This document shows, piece by piece, positions 1-9,713 of a stretch of DNA of 64,000 bases. The position numbers were made by a program, and so were the translations under genes. Every line of letters begins with the position of its first letter. Positions within the stretch are counted from its first letter, which is position 1. Source of the DNA: Ideonella paludis (GTDB taxonomy: Bacteria; Pseudomonadota; Gammaproteobacteria; Burkholderiales; Burkholderiaceae_C); contig NZ_JAGQDG010000003.1 in the NCBI RefSeq assembly GCF_018069865.1, positions 186,001 to 250,000 on the forward strand. Direction: 5' to 3'. The notes beneath the pieces are model-generated. The model worked only from the letters and a program-made list of their open reading frames with translations, searched no databases and had not been told where the DNA came from.

Positions 1-943
1 GCACCTGCACCAAGGCGTCCATCGCGTCGGCCCGCATGGCGCGGTTGGACAGCGTCTCGGCTGCCGCCTGCAGCGCTTTCAAAATCGGCACACCGGCACT
101 GGCCAACATGGCCAAGGTGCCGGCAAAGCGAGCGGCGTTGTAGCCCCGCGCTAAACGGCCAATCAGGGGCAGGGTCAACATGCCGGCATCAAAGCGCTGG
201 CGGAAGGCCTCGCGTTTGAGCGCCACGCTCAAGCCCACGCTGCCCAGGGTGAGCATCACCAGCACCAGCCAGCCATAGCTGCGCACAAACGCGCTCAACG
301 CCAGCATCGCCACTGTCAGGCCGGGCAGGGCACGTTTGCCGTTGCTGAATACGCTGGCCACCTGTGGCACGACATAGGTGACCAAGAACGTGACGATGAC
401 GATGGCGATCAAGGAGACGATGGCCGGATAAAGCATGGCGCCCATCAGCTTGGCCTTCAGGGCTTGGCGCTCTTCCAAGTCGTCGGCCAGGCGCTCCAAC
501 ACGGCGCCCAGGGCGCCGCTTTGCTCGCCCGCCGCCACCACCGCGCGGTAGACATCGTCAAACTCTTTGGGCGCTGTGGCCAGCGCGCGCGCAAACGGGC
601 TGCCGGCATTGACCTCGCTTTTGAGGTGCGCCACCAGCTCGCGCTGGCGCGGCTCCTCCGCCTCGTCAGCCAGCGCGGTCAGGGCACGCTCCAGCGGCAG
701 GCCTGAGCCCACCAAACCGGCCAACTGCCGCGTCCACACCGTCAGGCCCGAGGCGGAAAAGGCCCGGCGCTTGAACTGCATCTGCCCACTGCTGGCGTCG
801 GCCTGGGCCACGGGGGTGACTTCCAGGGGCACCAGCCCCAAGGCCCGCACTTGGGCGCGCGCGGCCTTGGCATGGTCGGCATCCACCAAGCCAGTCTTGG
901 ACTTGCCTGCAGCGTCTAGCGCGTCGTATTTGAAGGCGGGCAT
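1..943 (-). CDS. gspF: Type II secretion inner membrane platform protein GspF (partial)
   Basis: GspF is the polytopic inner-membrane platform protein of the type II secretion system; it couples the GspE ATPase to pseudopilus assembly. The reading frame starts MPAFKYDALDAAGKSKTGLV and runs off the left edge, so the C-terminus is missing. The N-terminal cytoplasmic GspF domain with the LTVWTRQLAGLVGSGLPLERAL segment is present, followed by a hydrophobic segment (LYPAIVSLIAIVIVTFLVTYVVP) and the start of the second GspF domain. Its ATG lies 6 nt after the stop of the DUF2164 gene, so it is the last seen gene of the gspGHIJKLMNDE operon. Paralogous pilC is at the other end of the window, but the operon context fixes this one as gspF. 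Confidence 0.93.
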   Translation of the reverse strand, partial: MPAFKYDALDAAGKSKTGLVDADHAKAARAQVRALGLVPLEVTPVAQADASSGQMQFKRRAFSASGLTVWTRQLAGLVGSGLPLERALTALADEAEEPRQRELVAHLKSEVNAGSPFARALATAPKEFDDVYRAVVAAGEQSGALGAVLERLADDLEERQALKAKLMGAMLYPAIVSLIAIVIVTFLVTYVVPQVASVFSNGKRALPGLTVAMLALSAFVRSYGWLVLVMLTLGSVGLSVALKREAFRQRFDAGMLTLPLIGRLARGYNAARFAGTLAMLASAGVPILKALQAAAETLSNRAMRADAMDALVQV

Positions 944-949
944 GGCAGC

Positions 950-1219
950 TTAGCGCTTGGCGGCGCGTTGCTGCGCTGCCCAGTAAGTGAACTCATCTTC
1001 GTGGACCTCGATGTCCAACTCGGCCACCCGCGCCTGCAGGCGCTCTTGGGCGTCGGCCACCCCTTGGTTGTAGATGGCGGGGCCAATCTCCTGCAAGAAA
1101 AAACCCAGCAAGCCGCCTGCGGCGACATTGCCGATGGGCTCGTCCATGTGCGCTTCAAAGTAGCGCTGGATCGATTCGATGGCCTGTTGCCGGGCCTGCT
1201 TGTGAAGCTCGATGGCCAT
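950..1219 (-). CDS. DUF2164 family small protein
   Basis: An 89-residue cytosolic protein of the uncharacterised DUF2164 family. Recognisable family features are the N-terminal basic helix (KQARQQAIESIQRYFEAHMDE), the central GLLGFFLQEIGPAIYNQGV segment and the acidic C-terminal HEDEFTYW. It has no signal peptide or membrane segment. It sits between gspE (stop 3 nt upstream of its ATG) and gspF (ATG 6 nt after its stop), so it is surely cotranscribed with the secretion genes. No role in secretion is established; the placement may be functional or accidental. Confidence 0.85.
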   Translation of the reverse strand: MAIELHKQARQQAIESIQRYFEAHMDEPIGNVAAGGLLGFFLQEIGPAIYNQGVADAQERLQARVAELDIEVHEDEFTYWAAQQRAAKR

Positions 1220-1222
1220 ACA

Positions 1223-2656
1223 TCACTCGCGGGTGACCCGCAGCACTTCTTCCAAGGAGGTGATGCCTTCGGCGACCAAGCGCTCGCCGTCAGCCCGCAT
1301 CGAGCGCAAACCGCCCCGCTCGGCAGCGGCGACGATCTCGGCGTCACTGGCGCGGCTGTGAATGAGGTTCTGCACTTCCTCCGTCACCGTCATCAGCTCA
1401 TAAACGCCGGTACGGCCTTTGTAGCCCGTATGGCTGCACTCGGGGCAGCCCACGGCATGCCAGCGCGGGCGGCCGTCCAGGTCTTCGCCCCGGCGCTTGC
1501 AGTGCTTGCAGAGCTTGCGCACCAAGCGCTGAGCCAGCACGCCCAGCAGCGAGCTGGAGAGCAAGAAGGGCTCCACACCCATGTCGATCAAGCGCGCGAC
1601 GGTGGAGGGCGCGTCATTGGTGTGCACCGTGGCCAACACCAAGTGGCCGGTCAGCGAGGCCTGGATGGCGATCTGCGCGGTCTCGCCGTCGCGGATTTCG
1701 CCAACCATGATCACGTCCGGGTCCTGGCGCAAAAAGGCGCGCAGGGCCTTGGCAAAAGTCAGGTCGATCTTGGCATTGACCTGGGTTTGGCTGATGCCCG
1801 GCAGCTCATATTCCACCGGGTCTTCCACCGTCAGCACATTGGTGGTGGAGGTATCCAGGCGGCCCAGCGACGCATAAAGCGTGGTGGTCTTGCCCGAGCC
1901 CGTCGGGCCGGTGACCAACACAATGCCGTGCGGCTGCTGCACCAGGCGGTCAAAGGCCTTGAGCACCTCGCCGTCCATGCCTAAGCCTTCCAGGGTGAAG
2001 CGGGACTCGCTCTTATCGAGCAAGCGCAGCACCGCCCGCTCGCCGTGGGCCGAAGGCAGGGTGGAGACCCGCACATCGATGGCGCGGCCCCCGATGCGCA
2101 GCGAGATACGGCCGTCTTGAGGCAGGCGCTTTTCAGAGATGTCCAGCTCGGCCATGATCTTCAGGCGGCTGATCAGCGCGGCATGCAGGGCACGGTTGGG
2201 CTGCACCACTTCGCGCAGCGTGCCGTCCACCCGAAAGCGCACGCTGGAGCTGCGCTCATAGGGCTCGATGTGAATGTCGCTGGCGCCGTCTTTGGCGGCT
2301 TGGGTCAGCAGCGCATTGAGCATGCGGATGATGGGCGCATCGTCCGCCGCTTCCAGCAGGTCTTCGACGGCCGGCAGCTCTTGCATCATGCGTGAGAGAT
2401 CGACCGCGCTCTCCACCTCGCCCACCACGGCGGCGGCACTGGCCTCACCGCCGGCATAGACGCGAGAGATGCGCTCGGTCAGCACCGCGCTGTCTTCGCT
2501 CTCAAAGCGGTCCACGGCATAGAGCCGCATGACCTCGCCCAGCGCGCTGCGCGGGGTGCTGTCGGTCAGGCGCAGCACCAGTTGCTGGCCGTCGTCTTCC
2601 AGCAGCAAGGTGTTGGCCTTGGCAAAGCCATAAGGCAAGGGGTGACGCGCTGCCAT
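1223..2656 (-). CDS. gspE: Type II secretion ATPase GspE
   Basis: Cytoplasmic hexameric ATPase that powers pseudopilus extension in type II secretion. The 477-residue protein has an N-terminal domain that would contact GspL, then the motor domain with Walker [11 protein letters not shown] at residues 250-259, an Asp box and a Walker B region, and the family tetracysteine zinc motif (CKHC near residue 385 and CPEC about 25 residues later). Length is typical. The gene follows gspD by 4 nt and precedes the DUF2164 gene. PilB, the related pilus ATPase, is at the far right of the window, so the two systems are separately encoded. Confidence 0.96.
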   Translation of the reverse strand: MAARHPLPYGFAKANTLLLEDDGQQLVLRLTDSTPRSALGEVMRLYAVDRFESEDSAVLTERISRVYAGGEASAAAVVGEVESAVDLSRMMQELPAVEDLLEAADDAPIIRMLNALLTQAAKDGASDIHIEPYERSSSVRFRVDGTLREVVQPNRALHAALISRLKIMAELDISEKRLPQDGRISLRIGGRAIDVRVSTLPSAHGERAVLRLLDKSESRFTLEGLGMDGEVLKAFDRLVQQPHGIVLVTGPTGSGKTTTLYASLGRLDTSTTNVLTVEDPVEYELPGISQTQVNAKIDLTFAKALRAFLRQDPDVIMVGEIRDGETAQIAIQASLTGHLVLATVHTNDAPSTVARLIDMGVEPFLLSSSLLGVLAQRLVRKLCKHCKRRGEDLDGRPRWHAVGCPECSHTGYKGRTGVYELMTVTEEVQNLIHSRASDAEIVAAAERGGLRSMRADGERLVAEGITSLEEVLRVTRE

Positions 2657-2660
2657 GGTC

Positions 2661-4859
2661 TCAGTTCGCTCCAGCGGGTGCGGGCGGCGTGACCTTGACC
2701 AGCGGGGTGGTGGTTTGGCCCGGCTGCAAGGCAGGCAACACGGGCGCCTCGTTGACCGGCACCAAGACGCTGGGCTCGGGCTGGCGGGCCTCTTGCATGG
2801 CGCGAATGGCGTCGTAGCGGTCGACGGTCAAGCGGTCGGCATCGGCCTGGTTGCGCAGCACCACCGGGCGCAGGAAGAGCAGTAGATTGCTCTTGACACG
2901 GTTGCGGGTTTCATTGCGGAAGAGATTGCCGATGATGGGAATGCTGCCCAGGCCCGGCACCTTGCCTTCGCTGTCGCCGTACTCGTCTTTGAGCAAACCG
3001 CCCAGCACCATGATCTGGCCGTTATCCACCACCACATTGGTTTCAATGGAGCTCTTGTCGGTGATTTGGCTGTTGGGCTGCAGCGAGGAGTTCTCTTGGA
3101 AGATGGTCATGCGCACCGTGCCGCCTTCGCCGATCTGGCTCTTGATGCGCAGGGTGATGCCCACGTCCTTGCGTTCAATCGTCTGGAAGGGGTTGACCGC
3201 GCCGTTGCCGGTGCCGGTGTTGGTGAAGGAGCCGGTGGTGAAGGGCACGTTTTGGCCGATCACGATCTTGGCTTCTTCGTTGTCCAGCGACACGAGGTTG
3301 GGCGTGGACAGGATGTTGGCGCCGGTATTGGTTTCCAGGAAGCGGGCCAAGGCGCCCAAGGTGTAGAAGTCGCCGATCTTCTTGAGCAAGCCGATGTTCA
3401 AACCTTGAGCTGGGCGATTGGCGCTGGAGAGCAAGGTGCCCACGCCGGTGCGGCCATTCGCGGCCACGGCCGAGAGGTCCAGAATATTGTTGCCCGAGTT
3501 GCCAAAGTTGGTGCCCAAGCCGGAGATGGTGCTGTCGCCCTTGTCGCCGAACAGGTTTTGCCACTGCACGCCAAACTCGGCCGCCTTGTTGGCATCCACC
3601 TTGACGATCAGCGACTCGACATAGACCTGAGCGCGGCGCGTGTCCAACTGCTCAATGACTTGGCGCAGTTGGCGATAGACCGGCTCCGGCGCCGAGATGA
3701 TCAGTGAATTGGTGGATGGGTCGGCCTGGATTTGCCCCCCGGTCGACGGCCCAGCCGACGGCGTGACCGGGCTGGTGGCTGCGGCGCTGAGGCCGGTCGA
3801 TTGGCCGGTGGTCGCACCTTGCGGCAGGCCGGTCTGCAGGCCTGGATTGGTGGCGCGGCTGGCCGCAGTGCCCAAGCCGCTGCTGCTGCTGGTGCCGCCG
3901 CTGCTCGCCCCTGCACCACCGCTCATGGCGGCGCGCAGCACTTCGGCCAGCTTCACGGCGTCTGCATTCTTGAGGTAGACCACCCAAATCTTGCCGGCGG
4001 GCCCGCCGCCTTCGGTGGGGCGGTCGAGCTTGTCAATCAGGGCCTTGATCTGGCCCATCTTGGCAGCATTGGCGGCCCGCACAATCAGCGAGTTGCTGCG
4101 CGACTCGATCAAGATCTGCGTGCCACCGGCGGCGCTGGGTGCGGCGCCGGGCACCACGATGCCACTGCCGCCTTCACTGAGGCGCTGCACCAGCGGGGCG
4201 ATGTCGGCCGCGACCGCATGCTTGAGGGGCACCACCTCCACGTCCGAGACGGCGGGCTGATCCAGCGCAGCAATGATCTTGGCCATGCGCTGCAGGTTGT
4301 CCGCATAGTCGGTGATGATCAGCGTGCTGTTGCCGGCGTTGGCGTTGATGGTGTTGTTGGCGCTGATCAAGGGGCGCAGCACCGGCACCAAGTTGTTGGG
4401 GTTCTCGTGGTTGAGCCTGAAGATCTGCGTCAGGATTTGGTCGCCTCGCGCTTGCGGCTGGCCGATCTGCACCGTGCCCGCTTGCAGCTTGGCTTCGGCC
4501 TCGGGCACCACTTTCAGCAGGCCAGCGTTTTCCACCACCGTGAAGCCCAGGCCCCGCAGGGCGGCCAGGTATTGGCGCCAGGCTTCAGCGGGGGGCACCG
4601 CCTTGTCGCTGGTCAGGTTGATCTGGCCGCGCACACGCGGGTCGACCAAGACCTGGCGGTCCAGCATGGTGCCCATGGCGCGCGAGACCATCTCAATTTC
4701 TGCGTTGGCAAAGTTCAGCGTCACCGGGGCACGGGCACGCGTGGCGGGCAGGGGCATGTCCTCGGCGGCTTGCAGGGTGGGGCTGACCAGCGGGAGCGCC
4801 AGACTGAACGCCACAGCACGGGCCACAGCAGACGATGAGAAGCGAGAGATGGAAGTCAT
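2661..4859 (-). CDS. gspD: Type II secretion outer membrane secretin GspD
   Basis: GspD forms the outer-membrane channel of the type II secretion system. The protein of about 732 residues has a Sec signal peptide ending near LQAAED, periplasmic N0 and N1-N3 domains (roughly residues 45-400), a Ser/Gly/Thr-rich loop in N3 typical of secretins (around residues 310-375), and the C-terminal secretin domain with [15 protein letters not shown]. An ATG at 4859 was chosen. A GTG at 4865, whose GTGA overlaps the gspN stop, is in frame and would add two residues. No lipobox is seen, so targeting probably depends on a pilotin or is autonomous. The proline-rich tail is variable in the family. Confidence 0.95.
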   Translation of the reverse strand: MTSISRFSSSAVARAVAFSLALPLVSPTLQAAEDMPLPATRARAPVTLNFANAEIEMVSRAMGTMLDRQVLVDPRVRGQINLTSDKAVPPAEAWRQYLAALRGLGFTVVENAGLLKVVPEAEAKLQAGTVQIGQPQARGDQILTQIFRLNHENPNNLVPVLRPLISANNTINANAGNSTLIITDYADNLQRMAKIIAALDQPAVSDVEVVPLKHAVAADIAPLVQRLSEGGSGIVVPGAAPSAAGGTQILIESRSNSLIVRAANAAKMGQIKALIDKLDRPTEGGGPAGKIWVVYLKNADAVKLAEVLRAAMSGGAGASSGGTSSSSGLGTAASRATNPGLQTGLPQGATTGQSTGLSAAATSPVTPSAGPSTGGQIQADPSTNSLIISAPEPVYRQLRQVIEQLDTRRAQVYVESLIVKVDANKAAEFGVQWQNLFGDKGDSTISGLGTNFGNSGNNILDLSAVAANGRTGVGTLLSSANRPAQGLNIGLLKKIGDFYTLGALARFLETNTGANILSTPNLVSLDNEEAKIVIGQNVPFTTGSFTNTGTGNGAVNPFQTIERKDVGITLRIKSQIGEGGTVRMTIFQENSSLQPNSQITDKSSIETNVVVDNGQIMVLGGLLKDEYGDSEGKVPGLGSIPIIGNLFRNETRNRVKSNLLLFLRPVVLRNQADADRLTVDRYDAIRAMQEARQPEPSVLVPVNEAPVLPALQPGQTTTPLVKVTPPAPAGAN

Positions 4860-4861
4860 GA

Positions 4862-5671
4862 TCACCCGATCGAAAGTACCGAGGCAGCGCCGTTGCGCCG
4901 CCCGATGATATTCAGCAAATTATTCAAAGCGGCTTCTTGGCCGCTGCTGGCGCGTGCCTCGCCGCGCAAATGCAAGCCTTTGGCATCGACTTGGCCTTGT
5001 CCGCTGAGCTGCAGCGCGCCGTCCAAGGTCCGCAGGTTCACCAGCGTCGCACCACTGGGGTCGCCGGTCAGCGTCAGCTTGTAGCTGCCCAGCGGGTCGA
5101 GTGTGGAGAGACGCGACGAGGTTTGCAGCAGGTCCAACTCTAGGCGTCCACTCAGGGCAGCCCCTTGGCCTTTGCGCATCACGCTGGCGTCGTGGGCACT
5201 GAGGCGCAGGTGCCCGGCCGGGCGCAGGGTGTTCAGCGGCGCGCCCAAGCCTTCCAGCCAGCCCGCAGGCCATTGGCCAATCTCTTTGGAGGCGCCGGTT
5301 TGAATGCCCACGCGCCACTGGCCCCAGCCCGGTGACAGGGTTAATGAAACGTCGGGTGCCATGCAGCAAGCCTGAGCCAAGTCCAGCTTGAGGCCTTGGC
5401 CAGAGGCGCCCAAGCGCCACTCCAGGCGCGAGGGCAACACGGCGGCGTCGCGGCTGCCGGGGCCGCCGGTCAGCACCATCAAGGCGTGGCCATTCCAGAC
5501 CGTGCCTTGGGCGTCGGCCAGGAGCAGGCGGCCATTGCTGGCGCTCTGCACCGCCTGGGCCAACCACGCTGCCGGCGCAAACGCCACCGCGCCCAGCACG
5601 GCGCCCAGCAGCGCGCCACCCAGCGCCCAAAGGCTGGCACGCTGACGGCGGGGCGGGCTGTTGCGGGTCAT
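4862..5671 (-). CDS. gspN: Type II secretion protein GspN
   Basis: GspN is an inner-membrane-anchored accessory component found in many proteobacterial type II systems; its exact role is unsettled. The 269-residue protein starts MTRNSPPRRQRASLWALGG, with a basic N-terminus and one transmembrane anchor (about residues 15-36), and the rest is periplasmic beta-rich sequence. The start was chosen because its ATG overlaps the gspM stop by one nucleotide (TGATG); the open frame extends further upstream into gspM but would add a low-quality leader. The stop overlaps the start region of gspD. Confidence 0.88.
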   Translation of the reverse strand: MTRNSPPRRQRASLWALGGALLGAVLGAVAFAPAAWLAQAVQSASNGRLLLADAQGTVWNGHALMVLTGGPGSRDAAVLPSRLEWRLGASGQGLKLDLAQACCMAPDVSLTLSPGWGQWRVGIQTGASKEIGQWPAGWLEGLGAPLNTLRPAGHLRLSAHDASVMRKGQGAALSGRLELDLLQTSSRLSTLDPLGSYKLTLTGDPSGATLVNLRTLDGALQLSGQGQVDAKGLHLRGEARASSGQEAALNNLLNIIGRRNGAASVLSIG

Positions 5672-6162
5672 CACGGGGCCGTGGGCAGGGAGACGACAAC
5701 CTGGCCTTGCAGGCCGTTGCTGCCGCGTTGAAGCTGTGCGGAGATGGGCCGTGCGCGAGCGCCCGCGCGGACCTCGGCCAGCCAAGTGCGCCACTCGGTC
5801 GGTGATGCATCGATCAAGGTGAGCGTGGCGCGGTCGCCCACGATGGCCAGCTTGCCATGAGCGCCCAGGCGGTCGGTGGCGGCCTTGAGGGCTTCTTGGG
5901 CCTGGGCGGGGCTGATGGTGGGTTGACCTTTGAGGTCTTTGGCATCGCTGGCCAGGAGCTGCAGTTGCAGCAACTCACCCTCGACTTGGCGGGTCTTGGC
6001 GGGCAGGTCACGCCACACCGTCCAGACGGGCTTGAGCACCAAAAGCCACACCAACAACAAGCTCACGGCGGCAGCGGCCAGAAGCACCAGGTGGCGTTCG
6101 CGGTCGTTCAGCGCCTGCCATCGTTGGGCCAGGCCAGCGCTGTTGGAGGTGGACTCACTCAT
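5671..6162 (-). CDS. gspM: Type II secretion protein GspM
   Basis: GspM is a bitopic inner-membrane protein that pairs with GspL in the secretion platform. The 163-residue product has a short cytoplasmic tail containing DRERHLVLLAAAAVSLLLVWLLV (transmembrane helix about residues 20-45) and a periplasmic ferredoxin-like domain. Its ATG overlaps the gspL stop in an ATGA arrangement, which implies translational coupling. Sequence conservation in this family is low; identification leans on the membrane topology and on its place between gspL and gspN. Confidence 0.88.
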   Translation of the reverse strand: MSESTSNSAGLAQRWQALNDRERHLVLLAAAAVSLLLVWLLVLKPVWTVWRDLPAKTRQVEGELLQLQLLASDAKDLKGQPTISPAQAQEALKAATDRLGAHGKLAIVGDRATLTLIDASPTEWRTWLAEVRAGARARPISAQLQRGSNGLQGQVVVSLPTAP

Positions 6163-7625
6163 ATCGTTGCCTTGGGCTGGCCCGCACCATAGGGCGGCTG
6201 CTGTTCAGGTTGCACTTGCAGAGGCTCTGGCGCGGGCGGTGCGGCGCCGGGCGCGGGCCCGGTTGTCGGCGCCGGCAGTGGCCGCGCGCCTGGGACCGCG
6301 GCCGGTGGCGACAGTGGGCTGGGAGCGGCGACTGCTGCTGGTTTGGGCAAGGCCGGGGGGGCACCTGCCGCGGCGGGATTGGGCTTGAACTTGGCGGGGG
6401 TCAAGGTCAAGCGGCCCTGGGTGTCATCCACCTGGTAGCCCAGAGGCCGCAAGCGCTCGCGAAAGCCATCGACCTCTTGCGGTGTCCAGCCTGCGCTGAC
6501 GATGACCAGCTTGCCCGGCTCGAACATCAGGTTGTCCGCCGCACCGCGTGAGGGCGGCCATGCCGTGTCAGCGGCTTGCAGCAGCGGCTCCAGGTCGGCG
6601 TCACCCGGCCGGCCGGCCGCGCTGCGCATTTGCTCCACCTCACGCTGCATTTGCGCCAGGGGCTCGCGCACCGCACGGATCTGCGGGAAGGTCTTTTGGA
6701 CAATTTGCGTGCGGGCTGCGCTTTTCTGCGCCAAGGCTTTCTCCTGCTGCCAAGCCCACAGCCGCCCACCGACCAATTGCACGGCAACCAGGGCGATCAA
6801 GCCCCAGCGCACCCAGCGCCAGTTCTCGCCATGCCAAAACAGGCGCCAGCTCTCGGTGGCCATGCGGCTGCCGCGATGGCGGGCGGTCAGGTCGAATTGG
6901 CGCAGGTTCCAGTCGCTGCGCGCCGCGGCCAGCAGTTGCTGGTCGGCGGATTGGGTGGCCAGCGCATCACCGGCCCAGCGGGCGGCTTCTTCGGCGCCGT
7001 CGGGGCTGGCGGTCCAGGCCACGTTCTGATCCGCGGGCTGGCGGGCCAGCAGCAAGCGTACGGCCTCGCTGGCCAGCGGCAGGTGAAGCGCTCCGTCATC
7101 GTCGCGCCAGGCCAGCCAAGCTTGACCGGCTTGACCCGCCTCGGCACCACGGCGCCAGACATGGGCGGCGGGCGGGCCTTCCGGCGTCCAGGCCGGCACC
7201 ACGCGGTCCACACTCAGGCCGGTGGCTTCAATGGCATCGAGCTGGGCTTTGAGCCAGGGCTTGTTCAGCAAGGCCACCCAGCTGGGCTCGCCCGCCTTGA
7301 ACTGAGGCGAGAGGGCCACATGCAGGTCGTCCTCGTCATCGAGCACGGCTTCTTCCAGCATGCTGATGACGGCGGCCCGCAGCTTGCCGGCCGGGGCTTT
7401 GGGGGCGCTGAGGCGGTGCCAGGCGACGTCGCCAATCGGCACCACCGCCACCAGGGCGTCGGCTTTGGGCCAGTCGGCCACGGCCGCCAAGCCGCGCTGC
7501 AGCACCTGCTGACCATCAGCCGTCAAGACAAAGTGCAGGGCTGAATCGGCCCTGGGCAGGGGGACATCCGCCTGTGAAGCCTGGAGGCGGGGCTGTTCGG
7601 GCAGCAGGACGATCAGTGTGGACAT
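6159..7625 (-). CDS. gspL: Type II secretion protein GspL
   Basis: GspL recruits GspE to the inner membrane and contacts GspM. The protein of 488 residues begins MSTLIVLLPEQPRL; this start was preferred over an in-frame codon 27 nt upstream because it gives a normal family N-terminus. An actin-like cytoplasmic domain (about 1-240) is followed by a single transmembrane helix (WGLIALVAVQLVGGRLWAW) and a periplasmic domain. The C-terminal roughly 85 residues are Pro/Ala-rich (about 405-488), an extension that many GspL proteins lack. gspM overlaps its stop; 89 nt separate it from gspK. Confidence 0.92.
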   Translation of the reverse strand: MSTLIVLLPEQPRLQASQADVPLPRADSALHFVLTADGQQVLQRGLAAVADWPKADALVAVVPIGDVAWHRLSAPKAPAGKLRAAVISMLEEAVLDDEDDLHVALSPQFKAGEPSWVALLNKPWLKAQLDAIEATGLSVDRVVPAWTPEGPPAAHVWRRGAEAGQAGQAWLAWRDDDGALHLPLASEAVRLLLARQPADQNVAWTASPDGAEEAARWAGDALATQSADQQLLAAARSDWNLRQFDLTARHRGSRMATESWRLFWHGENWRWVRWGLIALVAVQLVGGRLWAWQQEKALAQKSAARTQIVQKTFPQIRAVREPLAQMQREVEQMRSAAGRPGDADLEPLLQAADTAWPPSRGAADNLMFEPGKLVIVSAGWTPQEVDGFRERLRPLGYQVDDTQGRLTLTPAKFKPNPAAAGAPPALPKPAAVAAPSPLSPPAAVPGARPLPAPTTGPAPGAAPPAPEPLQVQPEQQPPYGAGQPKATI

Positions 7626-7714
7626 GAGGATGACAGCAGGGCCGCAAGGCATGCGGCCGTCGGGAGACGCAGTATTGTGGCCTGTGCCTGAGGCGCCACG
7701 GCGCTGGGCGGGGC

Positions 7715-8677
7715 TTATTCTGGGGGGAGTCTTTCCCTACGAAGCACGATGACCTCCAAACCTCGGCGTTGTACCAAGCTGCGTTCCCGCAGCACGTATT
7801 GGTCGTAGCGCAGCTCGCCGTCGATCTCGAAATGGGTGGAGGCGATGCTGACCTGCTGGTTGAGCTTGATTTTCTCAGGCAGTTGTTTCTGTACCGCGTC
7901 TAGCGTGTCATAGCCTCCCGCAGGGCGGGCGCGCAGCAGCCGGTCGGCCATGCCGCGGTCCAAGCCCTCGATGGCCGCGACCAAGACTTCGGGGCTGGCG
8001 CTGTTGACATTCACTGGCGTGGCGGTGGGCAGCAAGACCACAAAGGGCGCCAGGCGCTTGATGGCTTCGGGGTCCAGCCCTAACCAAGACAGTTGCTCGA
8101 TGCGATGGGGCGGCAAGGGGGTGTCCGGCGAGGCCGCGGTGCCACTGTCTTGCTCCGTGTTGGCGCCATTCAGGCCTTGTGCCACTTTGACGGCCGTGTC
8201 ACCGGGCAGGCCCAGCGCATCGCAGAGGCGCTTGAAAGCCCGCAGTTGCGTGACGGCGGCGGCCTCATCGTCATTCACCAAATTGCGCAGGTTGAAGCGC
8301 CCTTGCGCATCGGTGATCTGGCCCGAGAGCAAGGCCTCGATCCCGCTGGAGTCGGCCACGTTGTTCTTGTCAGCCGCCAAAAAGTCGGACAGCTTCACAT
8401 CGCGCAGCGGGATGCCCCAGTTTTCATCAGGGCTGTCCACATTGGCTTTGCCGCCGCTGCCGCGCGAGTCCTCCCGCAGGATCAGGCGGGCCCAGTCGGT
8501 GGTGCCTTCAATCAGCCAACTGGCCTGGGAGCGGGCGCGCTCGGCACCTTCGACCTCGATGGCGCGCCACTGCTGCCAGACCATGCCGGCGGCCAGCGTC
8601 GTGACCAAGGTCACGATGAGCATGGCCATCAACAAGGCGGCGCCGCGTTGGCGGCGAGGGGCAGGGCGGTGCTTCAT
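7715..8677 (-). CDS. gspK: Type II secretion minor pseudopilin GspK
   Basis: GspK caps the pseudopilus tip with GspI and GspJ. The 320-residue size is typical and far larger than the other pseudopilins. The prepilin-like N-terminus (RRQRGAALLMAMLIVTLVTTLAAGM) has the Gly before the cleavage site and lacks the Glu at mature position 5, as expected for GspK. A large periplasmic alpha domain (SAM-like helix-hairpin-helix segments, e.g. NVNSASPEVLVAAIEGLD) follows. The ATG overlaps the gspJ stop by 4 nt. Processing would need the prepilin peptidase PilD encoded at 61.6-62.5 kb. Confidence 0.94.
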   Translation of the reverse strand: MKHRPAPRRQRGAALLMAMLIVTLVTTLAAGMVWQQWRAIEVEGAERARSQASWLIEGTTDWARLILREDSRGSGGKANVDSPDENWGIPLRDVKLSDFLAADKNNVADSSGIEALLSGQITDAQGRFNLRNLVNDDEAAAVTQLRAFKRLCDALGLPGDTAVKVAQGLNGANTEQDSGTAASPDTPLPPHRIEQLSWLGLDPEAIKRLAPFVVLLPTATPVNVNSASPEVLVAAIEGLDRGMADRLLRARPAGGYDTLDAVQKQLPEKIKLNQQVSIASTHFEIDGELRYDQYVLRERSLVQRRGLEVIVLRRERLPPE

Positions 8678-9339
8678 CCGGCGGGGCGAACTTGAATGTC
8701 GCGGGTGAGTGAGCCTTGCGGCACGGTCAGCAACAAGCGCACGCCGATGGGCAGGGTTTCGTCGTCACCGTCGTCGGCGTTCGGTGCAGAGGCGCCTGAG
8801 GCCGGCGGCTGCGGCGCGTTAGGGGCATTCACATTGCCGCTGGACTGCGCATTGCTCCAGTTGTTGTCGCCTTGCTGAAAGAAGTAGACCTGCCAGGCGC
8901 TGGCCTGAGGCAGCATCACCAAGGCGTCTTTCTGCACCGCTGTCCATTGCTGGCTGCGAATCCACCACTCTTGCAGCTCGCCCACTCGGCTCGACGGCGG
9001 CGAGGTCCAACGGTAGAGCTTTTGGTCTTGCAGCGTCCACATCACCAATTGCACGCCTTCGCCGTAGCGCCGCGTCATGCGCAGGGCCGCGCCGTCAAAC
9101 TTCAGGGCTGGCGCGGCGGGGCCAGGCTGCAGATGGGCCAAGTCTTGTTCCCACTGTGCCAGGACATTGCCCAGGCGCAGGCTGGCTTCTGAGTTGGCCT
9201 GGGCGCCATCGCGGGTGCGCACCAGCCCGTCTATGCCTTGCCAGGCCATGCCAGCCAGCACGGCCATGATGAACAGGGCCACCAACACCTCGACCAAGGT
9301 GAAGCCGCGCGGGGGCAGGGGCAGGTGGTGGCGGACCAT
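8674..9339 (-). CDS. gspJ: Type II secretion minor pseudopilin GspJ
   Basis: Minor pseudopilin of the tip complex. The 221-residue protein has a prepilin leader MVRHHLPLPPRG, then FTLVEVLVALFIMAVLAGMAW with the expected Glu at mature position 5. The periplasmic domain contains a Gly/Ala/Asn/Asp-rich insertion (about residues 165-190). The gene shares overlapping stop/start codons with gspI and gspK, in line with tight stoichiometric expression of the tip proteins. Confidence 0.94.
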   Translation of the reverse strand: MVRHHLPLPPRGFTLVEVLVALFIMAVLAGMAWQGIDGLVRTRDGAQANSEASLRLGNVLAQWEQDLAHLQPGPAAPALKFDGAALRMTRRYGEGVQLVMWTLQDQKLYRWTSPPSSRVGELQEWWIRSQQWTAVQKDALVMLPQASAWQVYFFQQGDNNWSNAQSSGNVNAPNAPQPPASGASAPNADDGDDETLPIGVRLLLTVPQGSLTRDIQVRPAG

Positions 9340-9713
9340 CAGTAACGCGGAATGATGGCTGATAGCCGCACCAAGGGCACGCCTTGGGCATCGGCCACGC
9401 CCGCATCGACGATGCGGAAGTTGGGGTTGAAACTCGGCCGCACCAGGACCTTGAGCTTGTATTCGCGACCGAGTTGGGGGCAGACGCTATTGCTTTCGCC
9501 CACATCGGGAAAGTAGCGGGTGAGCTTCAAGTTGACCAGGTGGTTTTCAGCACACCACTGGGCGGCCGTGACGTCGCTCAGGCGCTGCGAGTTGTCGAGC
9601 AGGGCGCCAGCCGCCCGGCCGCCCGCGGCCAGGGCAATCGCGACGATGGCCACGGCGACCAGCACCTCGACCAAGGAGAAGCCCAGGCTGAAGGGACGTC
9701 GGACGCGCTTCAT
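9339..9713 (-). CDS. gspI: Type II secretion minor pseudopilin GspI
   Basis: Minor pseudopilin that nucleates the pseudopilus tip. The 124-residue protein has a leader MKRVRRPFSLG and mature N-terminus FSLVEVLVAVAIVAIALAAGG with Glu5. The later WCAENHLVNLKL segment is a family hallmark. Start and stop overlap gspH and gspJ by 1-4 nt. Confidence 0.94.
   Translation of the reverse strand: MKRVRRPFSLGFSLVEVLVAVAIVAIALAAGGRAAGALLDNSQRLSDVTAAQWCAENHLVNLKLTRYFPDVGESNSVCPQLGREYKLKVLVRPSFNPNFRIVDAGVADAQGVPLVRLSAIIPRY

Noticed and set aside
7640-7658. Hairpin GGCCGC-AAGGCAT-GCGGCC between gspK and gspL
   Set aside because: Short stem without a T-run inside an operon that continues; could affect mRNA stability but nothing supports more.
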